Below, one piece after another: positions 25,010 to 36,600 of a stretch of DNA of 64,000 nucleotides. The DNA lies in the NCBI GenBank assembly GCA_019744775.1, contig JAIETZ010000004.1, positions 248,001 through 312,000 of the forward strand. Reading direction: 5' to 3'. The notes below the pieces were generated by a model, which did no database searches, was not told where the DNA came from, and saw only the letters and a program-made list of their open reading frames with translations. How positions within the stretch are numbered: position 1 is the first letter of the stretch; each line of letters begins with the position of its first letter. Origin of the DNA: Candidatus Obscuribacterales bacterium (lineage in GTDB: Bacteria > Cyanobacteriota > Vampirovibrionia > Obscuribacterales > Obscuribacteraceae). A program made the translations under genes and the position numbers.

Positions 25010-28000
25010 ATGTCGCAATTTGGAGTCATAACACTGACACCAGCCAGTTACCCTGAAGGACTGGCCGATCCATCCATCGCAATTGCCTCTGTCAGAGCCG
25101 GCGGTATAGGCGTCATCGATGTGCTGTTTGCCACTGACGCGCAAGCAAGGGAAGGCATTACACAATTGGTCAGCCGCACAAAAGGACAGTGCGGTATCAA
25201 ATGTGGTATCAAACAGTTTAAAAACCTGCACGAGTATTTAAAACCGCTGGGCGAATCTTCCTGGGGCGACAAAAATGTTGTTATTCTTGCTTTTGATGAG
25301 AACAAAGCAAGCAACGCAACACTTTCTTCCGCCATCAAGAAAATCCACGAATTGCGTCTACTAGCAATTGTTGAAACAACCAACTCTCACGAAGTATCTC
25401 TTGCTCAAAATGCCTCAGCTGATGCAATCATCGTCAAAGGTCACGAATCAGGTGGATTTGTAGGCGACGAAACAGCATATGTCTTGGCGCAACGCATTAT
25501 CAAACAATCCAAAATTCCTATCTGGGTACAAGGTGGAATTGGTATTAACACGGCAGCGGCTTGTTATGTGGCAGGAGCAGCAGGTGTTGTACTTGATAGT
25601 CAATTACTGTTGACTCGCGAATCACCATTACCTGCAAATCTCCAGGAAAAAATCGGTCAGATTGACGGCAGTGAAACATACACGGTCGGCAACCCTGACG
25701 ATGCGATGATCCGTGTCTACAACAGACTTGGACAACAAACAATTGAAAAACTAGTTGAGGACATCAAATCAGACGATAGCGCGCGAGAGAAAATGGTTTA
25801 CTTTCTCCGTCAAGCAAGTCAATTACCGCAACGCCAAAGACCTTGGCTCTTAGGGCAAGACAGTGTCTTCTCCTCTCAACTTGCAAAAAAATACGTAACA
25901 GTCGGCGGTATTGTATTGGCTGTTAAAAAAGCTGCTGTCGAAAACGTCGCAATTGCCAATGCGAAAAAGCCATTAGTCGAAGGCGCTCCTTTAGCGCTGG
26001 ACAATAAGACAACTTATCCAATCATTCAAGGCGCCATGACACGCGTCTCCGATACTGCCGAATTTGCCTACGAAGTAGCAAATGGCGGCGCGCTTCCATT
26101 TCTAGCACTGGCATTAATGCGCAGGGCAGAAGTGGAGGAATTATTATCCGCCAGCCAAAAGCAATTGAAAGATCTTTCTTGGGGTGTAGGAATACTCGGA
26201 TTTGTTCCACAACAACTACGCCAGGAACAAATGGAAGTAATTGAGAAGTATCGTCCGCCTTTTGCCTTGATTGCAGGAGGACGCCCTGATCAAGCAAAAG
26301 AATTGGAAGACATGGGAATTAAGACCTACCTCCATGTCCCTTCACCGCTTCTACTTAAGTCATTTATTGAACTGGGCTCGCGCAAGTTTATCTTCGAAGG
26401 CAAGGAATGTGGTGGACACGTAGGTCCACGTTCCAGCTTTGTACTTTGGGAATCAATGATCGATGCGCTTCTATCATCAGTTGATGCCGATAAAGCAAAA
26501 GACTTCCAAGTTGTGTTTGCCGGCGGTATTCACGATCAAATTTCAGCAGCAATGGTGGCTGCACTGGCTGCACCTTTAACTGAGCGCGGAATTCATGTGG
26601 GTGTGCTTATGGGCACTGCCTATCTGTTCACAAAAGAAGCAGTTGATGCCGGAGCCATCGTCAACAAGTTCCAGCAAGAAGCATTGAAGTGCGACAAGAC
26701 GACATTATTAGAGACAGGTCCAGGGCATGCGATTCGTTGCATTCAGTCGCCTTACAAGCGTACTTTTGATGAGCAGAGAAACTCTCTGGAAGCTCAGAAA
26801 AAAGGGCGCGATGAAATTCGTGAGCAGCTTGAGTTGATGAATCTCGGTCGCTTGCGTATCGCCAGCAAGGGTTTAGCACGCATTGAATCAGCTACTGAAA
26901 AAGCATCCCTGTCCAATGTATCGGACGAAAAGCAATGGGCAGACGGCATGTATATGATAGGACAAGTCGCCGCCATGCACGACAAAGTCTTGACGATAGG
27001 TGGGTTGCACAAAGAAGTTGCCGACGGTTCAGCTGACTTTATCGCTAAATTTGCCGAAAGACATCGTGAAAAGCAAGTGGAAGTAAGCCACGCTCAGAGG
27101 CGCGAAGATGTCGCCATTGTCGGCATGTCTTGCTTGTTTCCAAAGGCGTCGGATCTTGAAGCTTTCTGGACAAATATCCTGAATAAGGTAGATGCAATTA
27201 CCGAAGTTCCTAAAGATCAATGGGATGTAGACCAGTTCTTCGACGCAAACAGGTTAGCTCCGGACAAAATCTACTCTAAGTGGGGCGGCTTCCTCGCCGA
27301 TTTCGTATTTGATCCTACTGCTTACGGCATTCCGCCAAGCAGCCTAGCATCCATCGACCCAATGCAGATAATCATGCTGGAAGTAACAAAGGCTGCGTTG
27401 AAAGACGCCGGTCTGTCAGAACGCGACTTTGCCCGTGAACGTACATCAGTAGTTCTAGCAAATGCCGGTCACGCTCCTATCACTGGACTATATGCATTGC
27501 GCACAGCTCTTAGTGCACAATTGCGCAATCTTGATCCGCAGTTCAAAAAGCAATTGGAAAAAGAATTGCCGGAATGGACAGAAGACACTTTCCCAGGATT
27601 TTTGGGCAACGTCACAGCCGGACGCGTAGCTAACAGATTTGACTTCGGCGGCATCAACTTCTCAATCGATGCAGCCTGTGCTTCCTCATTGGCAGCATTG
27701 TATGTGGGCATTCGCGACTTGCGTGCTCACAGCAGTGATATTGTCTTGATTCAAGCAATAGATACACACAACCAACCAGGCGACTACTTAAGCTTCAGCA
27801 AAGTGCACGCGCTGTCTCCACGCGGCAAATGTAGAACTTTCGACGCTTCCGCTGACGGCATTGCCATCAGCGAAGGCGCCGCTACAATCGTTCTAAAACG
27901 TCTTTCCGATGCTGAACGCGACGGCGATAGAATTTACGCAGTCATTAAAGGCATCGGTGGTTCCAGCGACGGTCGCGATTTGTCTTTGACCGCTCCCAGC

Positions 28001-31000
28001 CCGCAAGGACAAATGTCCGCTCTCAATCGCGCCTATCAAGACGCACAACTTTCACCGGCTTCAATTGAACTAGTCGAAGCTCACGGAACAGGTACAACAG
28101 TTGGCGATAGAGCTGAAATTGAATCACTGAGACAAGTCTTCGTGCAAGCAGAAGCTGCCAGCCAGTCATGCGCAGTGGGCTCAGTCAAATCAATGATTGG
28201 ACATACTAAGTGTGCGGCCGGATTAGCATCTATTATCAAAGTCGCTAAAGCGCTTCACCACAAAGTACTCCCCGCTACCATGGGCGTAGAAAATCCCAAT
28301 CCGGCTTGTGACTTTAGAAATGGACCGTTTTATATTAATAGCGAATCGCGTCCATGGATCCACACTGCAGAAAATTATCCACGTCGTGCCGGCGTCAGCG
28401 CCTTTGGTTTTGGCGGCACCAACTTCCATACTATCTTAGAAGAATACGAAACACCAACGGTAACCAGACATGAGCCGCTGATGAATAGATTCCCTTGCGA
28501 ACTTTTCTTGTTCCAGGGTCAATCACGAGAAGAACTCTTCAAGTCATTGAAGCCAGTTGAAGATGCCCTTGCCCAGATAAATAAAATCCCGACAAGTGCA
28601 AGCCTCAGCAAAGACTTAATCGATCGATTCAACGGCAAGCCAACGATTGGTCATCTCGCCTATTCAACATATCTGCGTTGGCTGGAAACAAACGCTCAAG
28701 AAGCTAAGACTTCTGCTCAACAGCCTGGCGAAGTTATAGACAATCTTAGGGATTCGCTAACCAAGTCAGACAAGTTGACATTGGCAATCGTTGCATCAAA
28801 TTTCGAAGAATTGCAAGAAAGAATTGCCCGAGCCAAACAATCACTTTCAGATGCAAACACCAATGAAATAAAAGATCCGCGCGGTATTTACTTCAGTGAC
28901 AAGCCTTTGTCACAAAAGAGCAAGATTGCCTTTTTGTTCCCAGGACAGGGATCGCAACGCACGAACATGCTCAAAGACCTTGGTCTCTACTTCAAACAAA
29001 TAAGAGAGACTTTTGAGCAGGCTGATCAAGTATTGAATACCAATTTGCCGAAGGCTCTGTCCGCATATGTTTATCCAGCTCCACCATTCAATAAGGAAGA
29101 GCAAGACAAACAAGAAGAGTCGCTGACAAACACTCATATTGCTCAACCAGCCATGGCAGCAGCTGACATGGCAATGCTGGCTTTGCTAACGTCGTTTGGG
29201 TTGAGACCGGATATGGTCGCTGGTCACAGTTTTGGTGAATACGTTGCACTATGGGCAGCAGGCAGTCTCAATGGCGAAGACTTGCTTGCCATTGCTGAAG
29301 AAAGAGGACGCTTGCTAGCCACCCCTTCAAGCAAAGTAAAAGGGGCGATGGCAGCCGTATCGGCTCCGTTAGAAACAGTCAAAGCACTGCTTAATAAAGT
29401 TCCAAATGTCACATTGGCAAATATAAACGCGCCTAATCAGTGCATTTTGTCCGGCGATGTTGAGTCAATCGAACAAGCAATAAAGACACTTTCAGGCGAA
29501 GTTAACATCAGACGTATTCCTGTCTCGGCGGCTTTCCATTCACCGCACATGGATTACGCGAAAGATCCTCTATATATTGCAATTGCCCGCAAGAAGATCA
29601 ATACGCCTAAATTGCCTGTGTATTCCAATATTGATGCCAAACCACATCCAAAGGATCCAAATGAAATTGCCACTCGACTGGCGCAGCATTTAATTAGCCC
29701 GGTTGAGTTCGTCAAAGAAATTGAAGCTATGTACAACGATGGCGCGCGAATCTTTGTCGAAGTTGGCGCCGGATCTGTTATGACCAATTTGGTTGATGCG
29801 ATTTTGGAAAACAAAATACATCAATCGATCTCGACAGATCGCACCGGTCGCAACGGACTCTTGCAATTGATGCATGCGCTTGCTCAATTAGCCAGCCAGG
29901 GCGTGCCTATCGATATTAGCCCACTTTATGAATCACGTGCTTCGGTAAATGCCTTTGCTCAGCCGGAATCTCTATTTAAAGCTAAGAAAAAGCTTCTCTA
30001 CTTGGTCAACGGCGCTCGCTTTACGCGACTAATTGCCAGCGACAACGGCGGACTGGAAGTAGCACCTGCTATTCAAAGAGCTGACAAGCCAATAGCAACC
30101 TTCCCGACTGCACCGCCTCCAAAAACAAGCAGTCCTATTCAAAGTACTCCTCCAAATAATTCCCCCCAACAAAGTCCCATCAAGTCCCCAGCACCAACGG
30201 TAGCTAATATGAACACCAATCAACCGATAAAAGTGAACACCAACGGAAACGGCAATGGAAACGGAAACGGGAATGGACACAATGGTTCAAAACCTGTCAT
30301 TCAAACACAGATACCAACGACACCAATGCCAATTGGGATAGGCTCATCTGATCAGGTGATGATGCAGTTCCAGCAAACAATGCTGAAAATGACTCAGAAC
30401 TTTTTGGAGACCCAACAAAATGTGATGATTGCCTATCTGCAATCACGCAGTGGACAAGTCCCAAGCATACCTATGCAAATGGCGCCGATGATGCAGCAAA
30501 TGCCAATGCCGCAACCTCAGTATGTGGAAATGCCTGTAATGCAACAAACTCCAATGCAGCCGCAGATACAGCATCAAGTCCAGCCACAATTGGCCGTCAA
30601 TGCTCCGGCAGTTACACCGGTTGAGCAAGTTGTTGAACAGATTACTCATCAAACGGCTCCGGCGTCGACAGGTTCATCTTCACCTGAATTGAGCGCAGAT
30701 GAATTAGTTGATCGCTTCCTCGAAATTGTCAGTGAACGAACCGGTTATCCACCGGAAATGCTCGATTTGAACCTCGACATGGAAGCTGATTTAGGAATCG
30801 ACTCTATTAAGCGTGTGGAAATTTTATCCACATTCCGCAAAGTATTGCCGGAAACCAAACAACAGGAAATTGAAGGACACGTTGAAAAACTAGCAGGTAC
30901 AAAGACGCTCCAAGCAATTATCGATTGGATTCGCGAATATGCCGGCGCCGGACCAAGCCCGGCAGCGTCAGCTCCGCCGCCTTCAGCTCCAGCACAAGCT

Positions 31001-33628
31001 CCGGAAGTCAAGGCGGCAGAACCGCCGACTCCGAAAGAACCGGAAATTCAATCGACAGTTATGCGAGGCCTCGTTGTCGAAAAAAAGCTCCAACCAGCCA
31101 CGCCTAAATCTATCGAAATAGAGGGTGTGGTTGTAATAGCAAGCGAGAAGTCAACTGTAGCTGACGGCTTGCTCGAACAACTGGTGACAAAAGGTCAATC
31201 TGCCGTAATTGTTTCGCCAGCGGCATCAGTTAAGTCGGCTGGAAATAGATACTACGAAGCCAACTTGTCCGATACCGACAGTATCAAGCAAGTACTGGCA
31301 CTCATCAATAAGCAGTATGGAAAAACAGCAGGTCTGATAAATCTGCTGCCCTTAAGCACTGCTTCTGACGACAACCTTGAAGTGCTGGATGTTCGTGCAT
31401 TTTTCCAGTTGCTTAAACTTACAGAAAAAGACTTACGTGGTGAACGCAAAGGCAAAGCAATTGTTTCTGCAGTAACCACATTAGGTGGTGACTTTGCCAG
31501 CAGCGGACAACCATTGAAAGCAGGATTCAAGCCGCTTTCAGCAGGTGTTGTCGGCATGGTAAAAACAATCAGCCGTGAATGGCCGGAAGTAAAAGCACGC
31601 GCCATAGACTTCAGTCCGGAAATAAGCGAAAGCAAAATGGCTGAGCTCATTATTGGGGAGTTACAATCGGATGATGAACCGGTTGAAGTTGGTTATCACA
31701 ACGATCAAAGAATTACGCTCGATGTAGAAGCAGCAGTTCTAGCTCCTACCGAACAGCAAATGTCGCTAGATTCTTCTTCGATTGTTTTAATTACCGGTGG
31801 TGCTCGCGGCATCACTGCAGAAATTGCAGTGGAAATGGCCGAGAAGTATAAGCCGACAATTATTCTGGTTGGCAAAATGCCCCGACCGGAAGGACAAGAA
31901 TCAGCTGACACAGCAAAACTTTCTTCTCCACGTGAGCTGAAAGCGGCAATTATGGAAAGTCTGCGCCAGTCAGGACAGACTGTTTCGATTAGCCAAGTAG
32001 AGCAAATCTACCAAAAGCTATTGCGTGAAAGAGAAGTGCGCAACAACATCGCCCGCATAGAAGCGGCAGGTTCAAAAGTGCGCTACTACGCAATTGACGT
32101 GAAGGACCAGCAAGCTTTCGCAGCCTTCATTGATAGCATGTACGACATGTTCGGCAAGATTGATGCCGTAATAAACGGCGCCGGCGTTATTGAAGACGCC
32201 TTCATTGCGGACAAGTCAATTGAGTCCTTTAACCTCGTGTATGACACAAAAATCAAGAGCGCGATGACCTTAGCGCGCAAACTGAACTTTGATTCGCTCA
32301 AGTATCTTATCTTCTTCTCCTCAGTAGTTGGACGCACCGGCAATGCTGGACAAGTCGACTACTGCGCGGCTAATGAATCCATCAACAAACTGGCAGTTAG
32401 CTTAAGCAAGAAAACAAACGCTCGCGTGGCATCCATCATGTGGGGACCATGGAGAGGCGGTATGGCTCGTCCCGAAATGGAGAGCATCTTTGCCAGATAC
32501 GGATGGGCAATGATTCCGCCGGAACAAGGACGCCAATCATTTGCTGAAGAACTTGCCTTTGCAAGCAAAGACAACGTCGAGGTACTTCTAGTCGGTAAGA
32601 CTGTGACTGCTGACACACCAAAGCCGGAACATAAGAACGGCAATAATGGTCACAATGGCAATGGCAACGGTCACGACGGCAACGGCAAATCCGATTCGTC
32701 AGTAATAGTTGCCGCCAAGGGCGCCAGACTCTTCCAGGCAAACTTATTCCAGCCGAAAGCTGGAACAAGAGAGTTTGAATTGGTACTGGACCCGGCAAAT
32801 GATCTTTACTTAGGCGATCACCAATTTGACGGTATTCCAGTATTACCAATGGTCATGGCTTTGGAAATGATGTTGGAAGCAGCAACGCAGACTTACTCTA
32901 GCTTGAATCTGACTTCGATTGATGACTTGCAGATTCCTTCAGGCGTTGTTTTTGAGTCGGGACCGAAGAAGTTTTACGTAAGTGCCGAAGAACAGTCATC
33001 AACTTCCGAAGAAGCAACTGTCAAAGCGCAAGTTGGCACCGGCGATAAATTGAGAAGAACCAATTTCCGTCTGCAAGCAAAATTGAGCAAAGCAGCCAGC
33101 ATCGAGACAGGCTTGAATCTGCTTAAGCAGAAGCTCGCGGCTCGTGTCGTCGAACCTGAATCAACCATGCCAACAGCCAAGGAAATTTATGACAACTGGA
33201 TGTTCCATGGACCAATCTTCCAAGGCATTCAGTCCATTGAGGCACTGGCTCGCACGGGAATTACAGGTTATGTAACCGGTGCAAGCCCAACTCGATGCCT
33301 GAAGAACACCAACGGTGAAAATTGGGTTATTGATCCTGTTATGCTCGATAGCGCGATGCAATTGGCAGGAGTCTGGACACGCAAATATCTAGACATGATG
33401 GTTTTGCCGACAGGATTCAAGAAACTACATCTTTTGGCTCCGCTGACAGGCTCGACATTTAAAGTCCAAGTATTTATTCCGGAAGACTTGAATTCGAATA
33501 TCCTCAATTGCGATCTGGCAATTTGGAGAGAAGACGGTACGCCGGCAATATTTATTGAAGGATTAGGTGGAATTGGTAGTCGTTCGTTCAATCGTCTAAG
33601 CAAAGCACAGGCAGGGAGCGCAAAATGA
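25010..33628 (+). CDS. Pfa-like iterative synthase subunit 1: NMO-KS-AT-ACP-KR-DH
   Basis: This 2872-residue multidomain synthase starts with two nitronate-monooxygenase-like halves, ~1-240 (QGGIGINTAAACYVAG at 174) and ~336-590 (YPIIQGAMTRVSD; ECGGHVGPR near 468), like the PfaD enoyl reductase. A ketosynthase (~698-1150) has C890, H1025 and H1065. The acyltransferase (~1305-1620) has S1407 in GHSFGE and H1510. One ACP carries the phosphopantetheine serine S1932 in LGIDSIKRVEIL, the exact PUFA-synthase form. The ketoreductase (~2258-2530) has TGGARGI, Y2451 and N2455. The C-terminal dehydratase (~2580-2860) has H2604 in GDHQFDGIPVLP and D2780. Asn-Gly-rich linkers separate modules. Its last four bases overlap the next gene. 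The product is unknown; a polyunsaturated or secondary lipid is inferred. Confidence 0.93.
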   Translation: MSQFGVITLTPASYPEGLADPSIAIASVRAGGIGVIDVLFATDAQAREGITQLVSRTKGQCGIKCGIKQFKNLHEYLKPLGESSWGDKNVVILAFDENKASNATLSSAIKKIHELRLLAIVETTNSHEVSLAQNASADAIIVKGHESGGFVGDETAYVLAQRIIKQSKIPIWVQGGIGINTAAACYVAGAAGVVLDSQLLLTRESPLPANLQEKIGQIDGSETYTVGNPDDAMIRVYNRLGQQTIEKLVEDIKSDDSAREKMVYFLRQASQLPQRQRPWLLGQDSVFSSQLAKKYVTVGGIVLAVKKAAVENVAIANAKKPLVEGAPLALDNKTTYPIIQGAMTRVSDTAEFAYEVANGGALPFLALALMRRAEVEELLSASQKQLKDLSWGVGILGFVPQQLRQEQMEVIEKYRPPFALIAGGRPDQAKELEDMGIKTYLHVPSPLLLKSFIELGSRKFIFEGKECGGHVGPRSSFVLWESMIDALLSSVDADKAKDFQVVFAGGIHDQISAAMVAALAAPLTERGIHVGVLMGTAYLFTKEAVDAGAIVNKFQQEALKCDKTTLLETGPGHAIRCIQSPYKRTFDEQRNSLEAQKKGRDEIREQLELMNLGRLRIASKGLARIESATEKASLSNVSDEKQWADGMYMIGQVAAMHDKVLTIGGLHKEVADGSADFIAKFAERHREKQVEVSHAQRREDVAIVGMSCLFPKASDLEAFWTNILNKVDAITEVPKDQWDVDQFFDANRLAPDKIYSKWGGFLADFVFDPTAYGIPPSSLASIDPMQIIMLEVTKAALKDAGLSERDFARERTSVVLANAGHAPITGLYALRTALSAQLRNLDPQFKKQLEKELPEWTEDTFPGFLGNVTAGRVANRFDFGGINFSIDAACASSLAALYVGIRDLRAHSSDIVLIQAIDTHNQPGDYLSFSKVHALSPRGKCRTFDASADGIAISEGAATIVLKRLSDAERDGDRIYAVIKGIGGSSDGRDLSLTAPSPQGQMSALNRAYQDAQLSPASIELVEAHGTGTTVGDRAEIESLRQVFVQAEAASQSCAVGSVKSMIGHTKCAAGLASIIKVAKALHHKVLPATMGVENPNPACDFRNGPFYINSESRPWIHTAENYPRRAGVSAFGFGGTNFHTILEEYETPTVTRHEPLMNRFPCELFLFQGQSREELFKSLKPVEDALAQINKIPTSASLSKDLIDRFNGKPTIGHLAYSTYLRWLETNAQEAKTSAQQPGEVIDNLRDSLTKSDKLTLAIVASNFEELQERIARAKQSLSDANTNEIKDPRGIYFSDKPLSQKSKIAFLFPGQGSQRTNMLKDLGLYFKQIRETFEQADQVLNTNLPKALSAYVYPAPPFNKEEQDKQEESLTNTHIAQPAMAAADMAMLALLTSFGLRPDMVAGHSFGEYVALWAAGSLNGEDLLAIAEERGRLLATPSSKVKGAMAAVSAPLETVKALLNKVPNVTLANINAPNQCILSGDVESIEQAIKTLSGEVNIRRIPVSAAFHSPHMDYAKDPLYIAIARKKINTPKLPVYSNIDAKPHPKDPNEIATRLAQHLISPVEFVKEIEAMYNDGARIFVEVGAGSVMTNLVDAILENKIHQSISTDRTGRNGLLQLMHALAQLASQGVPIDISPLYESRASVNAFAQPESLFKAKKKLLYLVNGARFTRLIASDNGGLEVAPAIQRADKPIATFPTAPPPKTSSPIQSTPPNNSPQQSPIKSPAPTVANMNTNQPIKVNTNGNGNGNGNGNGHNGSKPVIQTQIPTTPMPIGIGSSDQVMMQFQQTMLKMTQNFLETQQNVMIAYLQSRSGQVPSIPMQMAPMMQQMPMPQPQYVEMPVMQQTPMQPQIQHQVQPQLAVNAPAVTPVEQVVEQITHQTAPASTGSSSPELSADELVDRFLEIVSERTGYPPEMLDLNLDMEADLGIDSIKRVEILSTFRKVLPETKQQEIEGHVEKLAGTKTLQAIIDWIREYAGAGPSPAASAPPPSAPAQAPEVKAAEPPTPKEPEIQSTVMRGLVVEKKLQPATPKSIEIEGVVVIASEKSTVADGLLEQLVTKGQSAVIVSPAASVKSAGNRYYEANLSDTDSIKQVLALINKQYGKTAGLINLLPLSTASDDNLEVLDVRAFFQLLKLTEKDLRGERKGKAIVSAVTTLGGDFASSGQPLKAGFKPLSAGVVGMVKTISREWPEVKARAIDFSPEISESKMAELIIGELQSDDEPVEVGYHNDQRITLDVEAAVLAPTEQQMSLDSSSIVLITGGARGITAEIAVEMAEKYKPTIILVGKMPRPEGQESADTAKLSSPRELKAAIMESLRQSGQTVSISQVEQIYQKLLREREVRNNIARIEAAGSKVRYYAIDVKDQQAFAAFIDSMYDMFGKIDAVINGAGVIEDAFIADKSIESFNLVYDTKIKSAMTLARKLNFDSLKYLIFFSSVVGRTGNAGQVDYCAANESINKLAVSLSKKTNARVASIMWGPWRGGMARPEMESIFARYGWAMIPPEQGRQSFAEELAFASKDNVEVLLVGKTVTADTPKPEHKNGNNGHNGNGNGHDGNGKSDSSVIVAAKGARLFQANLFQPKAGTREFELVLDPANDLYLGDHQFDGIPVLPMVMALEMMLEAATQTYSSLNLTSIDDLQIPSGVVFESGPKKFYVSAEEQSSTSEEATVKAQVGTGDKLRRTNFRLQAKLSKAASIETGLNLLKQKLAARVVEPESTMPTAKEIYDNWMFHGPIFQGIQSIEALARTGITGYVTGASPTRCLKNTNGENWVIDPVMLDSAMQLAGVWTRKYLDMMVLPTGFKKLHLLAPLTGSTFKVQVFIPEDLNSNILNCDLAIWREDGTPAIFIEGLGGIGSRSFNRLSKAQAGSAK
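30242..30284 (+). repeat. Hexanucleotide (AAY GGN) repeat encoding an Asn-Gly linker, first copy
   Basis: Six to seven tandem AAY-GGN units inside the first synthase gene encode alternating Asn-Gly in the linker between the acyltransferase and the ACP. The units differ at the third base, so selection on the peptide rather than recent slippage probably keeps it. Confidence 0.7.
32634..32689 (+). repeat. Hexanucleotide Asn-Gly-coding repeat, second copy
   Basis: A second run of Asn/His/Asp-Gly codons lies in the linker between the ketoreductase and the C-terminal dehydratase. Its composition matches the first linker at 30242-30284, which points to a shared flexible-tether function at two domain junctions. 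Confidence 0.65.
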
Positions 33629-36600
33629 CCTCGCGGGCAAATGCCCCACGTAAAGTTGCCATCATCGGCATGGCTTGCATATTCCCCGGTGCGAAAGACC
33701 TGGGGTGCTTCTGGCAAAATATTGTTGCAGGTCAAGATGCCATTACTGAAGCTCCGAAGACCAAACATACCGTAGACAACCGCGTAGAAGTCGCACAGCC
33801 ATACTCTAATCGCGGTGGATTTATAGGCGACTTCACAAACTTTGATCCGCTGGCATTTGGGATTATGCCTAAAGGAATTGAAGGCGGCGACCCTGATCAA
33901 TTTCTCGCCTTAAAAGTTGCCTACGATGCACTTGCTGATGCTGGGTATGTAAAACGCAATTTTAACGGCGATCGTGCCGAAGTAATAATGGGCAGAACAT
34001 CTGCTCCGGGAGTAGGTTCTCTCAATTTCATTCAGCAAAGCCAAACGGTCACACAAATAGTCGATGCTGTTGCACGTACAAATCCTCAATTGTCGGCTGA
34101 TGACCTAAAAGCAATTGAGATTGAACTCAAACAAAGTCTTAAACCGCATGGCGCCGATGTCATTCCAGCGCTGATGCCCAATATTCTGGCAGGCAGAATT
34201 GCCAATCGCTTAGGATTTAGAGGACGTACGCTCGTTTTAGATTCAGCGTGCGCGTCATCTCTAACTGCTGTTGAAACAGGAGTAACGGATCTGCTTTCCG
34301 ACAACTGTGACCTTGCACTTGCCGGCGGCGTGCACATCAATTCAAACAAGTTTTTCTATGACATCTTTTGCGGTCTAGGCGCACTTTCCAAAGCCGAACA
34401 AATTCGTCCGTTTGATAAAGATGCTGACGGGACAATTCTTGGCGAAGGTCTGGGAATAGTAGTCCTCAAAAGACTTGAAGACGCAGAAAGAGATGGCGAT
34501 AGAATTTACTCAGTAATCTGCGGCGCTGCAAGTTCCAGCGACGGCAATGTCGGCGGCATTCTTGCTCCATCAATCGACGGCGAAGCATTAGCTCTTGAAC
34601 GTGCCTACGACAAAGCAGGTTTCCCAGCTAATACGGTTCAACTTTTAGAAGCCCACGGCACGGGAACCATTGAAGGTGATGTGGTTGAGCTCAAGGCTAT
34701 CGAAAAAGTTTTCGGCGAAGCCGACATGCCGACAATGGCAATCGGCTCAATCAAATCCATGATTGGTCATGCACAAGCAGCAAGTGGCATAGCTGGTCTT
34801 ATCAAAACAAGTCTTGCTATCTATCACCAAATCTTACCTCCGACTCTTAACGTCAAAGAACCAAACCCGAAAGTAAATTGGTCGAAGTCTCCTTGCTACA
34901 TAAACACGGAAGCAAGACCGTGGATAAATCCAGAGTACGGCGCAAAGAAGCCTCATCCTCGCCGCGCCGCAGTTAGTGCTTTTGGTTTCGGTGGAACTAA
35001 TGCTCACATTGTTTTAGAAGAGCATGAGAGCCCCAAAGACACATCGCTTCTAACAGAATGGGAAAGCGAAGTTTGCATATTCAAGGCTACTTCTCAGTCT
35101 GATCTTGAAGCGCAAATCAACAGAACAATTGCCTACATCAGTAGCAATGCAGACGCACAACTTAAGGACATAGCCTATAGTCTCTACAAAGCCGCAACAG
35201 ACAAGTCAGCATCCTACAAGTTAGCAATTGTAGCCTCTTCCGCTCAAGATCTAAGCTCGAAGCTCCAGCAGCTACTAGCCAATAAACTCATATCATCAGA
35301 TGCTGCGGTTCAAGTAAGCAGCAACTTTGACAAAGGCAAACTAGCATTCATCATGCCTGGACTAGGCGCCGCTTATCCCAACATGCTCGCAGACCTGTGC
35401 ATGCACTTCCCGGAAGTCCGTGAAGTATTTGATTTTGTCGATCACCTCGCTGTCTTGAACGGTGACAAAGCAATACCCAGTCGAACAATTTTCCCGGCGT
35501 CATTTATCAAGGGCAAAAAGCAACACGTTAACGCTGCCATGCTTGCCACAATGGATTCGGCAGTTATTGTCGTTCTCATGGCCGAGTGGGCATTATATAC
35601 AGTCCTGAAAAACGTCGGCATCAACCCGGATGTTGTACTTGGATGCAGCACCGGCGAATTTGCCGCGCTCACAATGAGCGGCGCAGCCGATATTGAAAAG
35701 GCTGCACCAACCTTTTACAAACATGCAGTAGCTGTTGCACGTTCCGTGTCAATTGAAGGCCTAGCCAACTTGAAGACTTTCCGCGTAACTGACAATTACG
35801 ACAAAGTAGAGAAATTGCTTACAGGACTCGAGGTTTACTTAGGCGCTGACCTCAGTCCAAAACAGCATCTACTTTCCGGCACTCGGCAAACAATGGACGA
35901 AGTCGCCACCCGACTACGTGCAAACTCCATCGAATTTCAACCCCTGCCCGTAGCCATTCCCTACCACACATCTCTAATGGATGAGGCAGTCACCTCAGGC
36001 ACGTACGACGAACATTATTGCGCTCCTTCAATTACCGCCTGGTCTGGTTCGCAAGTCGCGCCTTATCCTTCTGATCCAAAAGCAATTACAACTATTGCAA
36101 AACAGTTATTCCGTCATCCAATACGTTTCCGCCAAACAATCGAAGCTATGTACGCCGACGGTGTAAGAACTTTCGTAGAAGTTGGTCCAAAAAACACTTT
36201 GGTGGAACTTGTAGGAGAGATTCTCCAAGACAAGTCTCATTTTGCCATCCCCACAAACCTGCAAAACAAATCAGGCATAACACAACTGAACCTCGTCATT
36301 GCCAGCCTATTTGCACTCGGCACAGATGTCGATCTTGAATACCTCTTCAAGCGTCGTTCACCCATGATGCTCAATTGGCAAGAAAAGCTGGCAAGCGGAC
36401 CTTCGAAGACTACACTCCAGCTAGATCTCGACTATCCGGCTGTTTCATTCAAGGCAGATTCGCAGTTAATAGCAAAGCTCAATACCGAAAAACCACGACA
36501 GCAAGAATTCTTTGCTGAGTCCACTGGCGACATGCCAGGCGGTGAAGACTCTATTGTCGCAAATTATCTGCAGAGCATGGAGCAATTTCATCAACAACTG

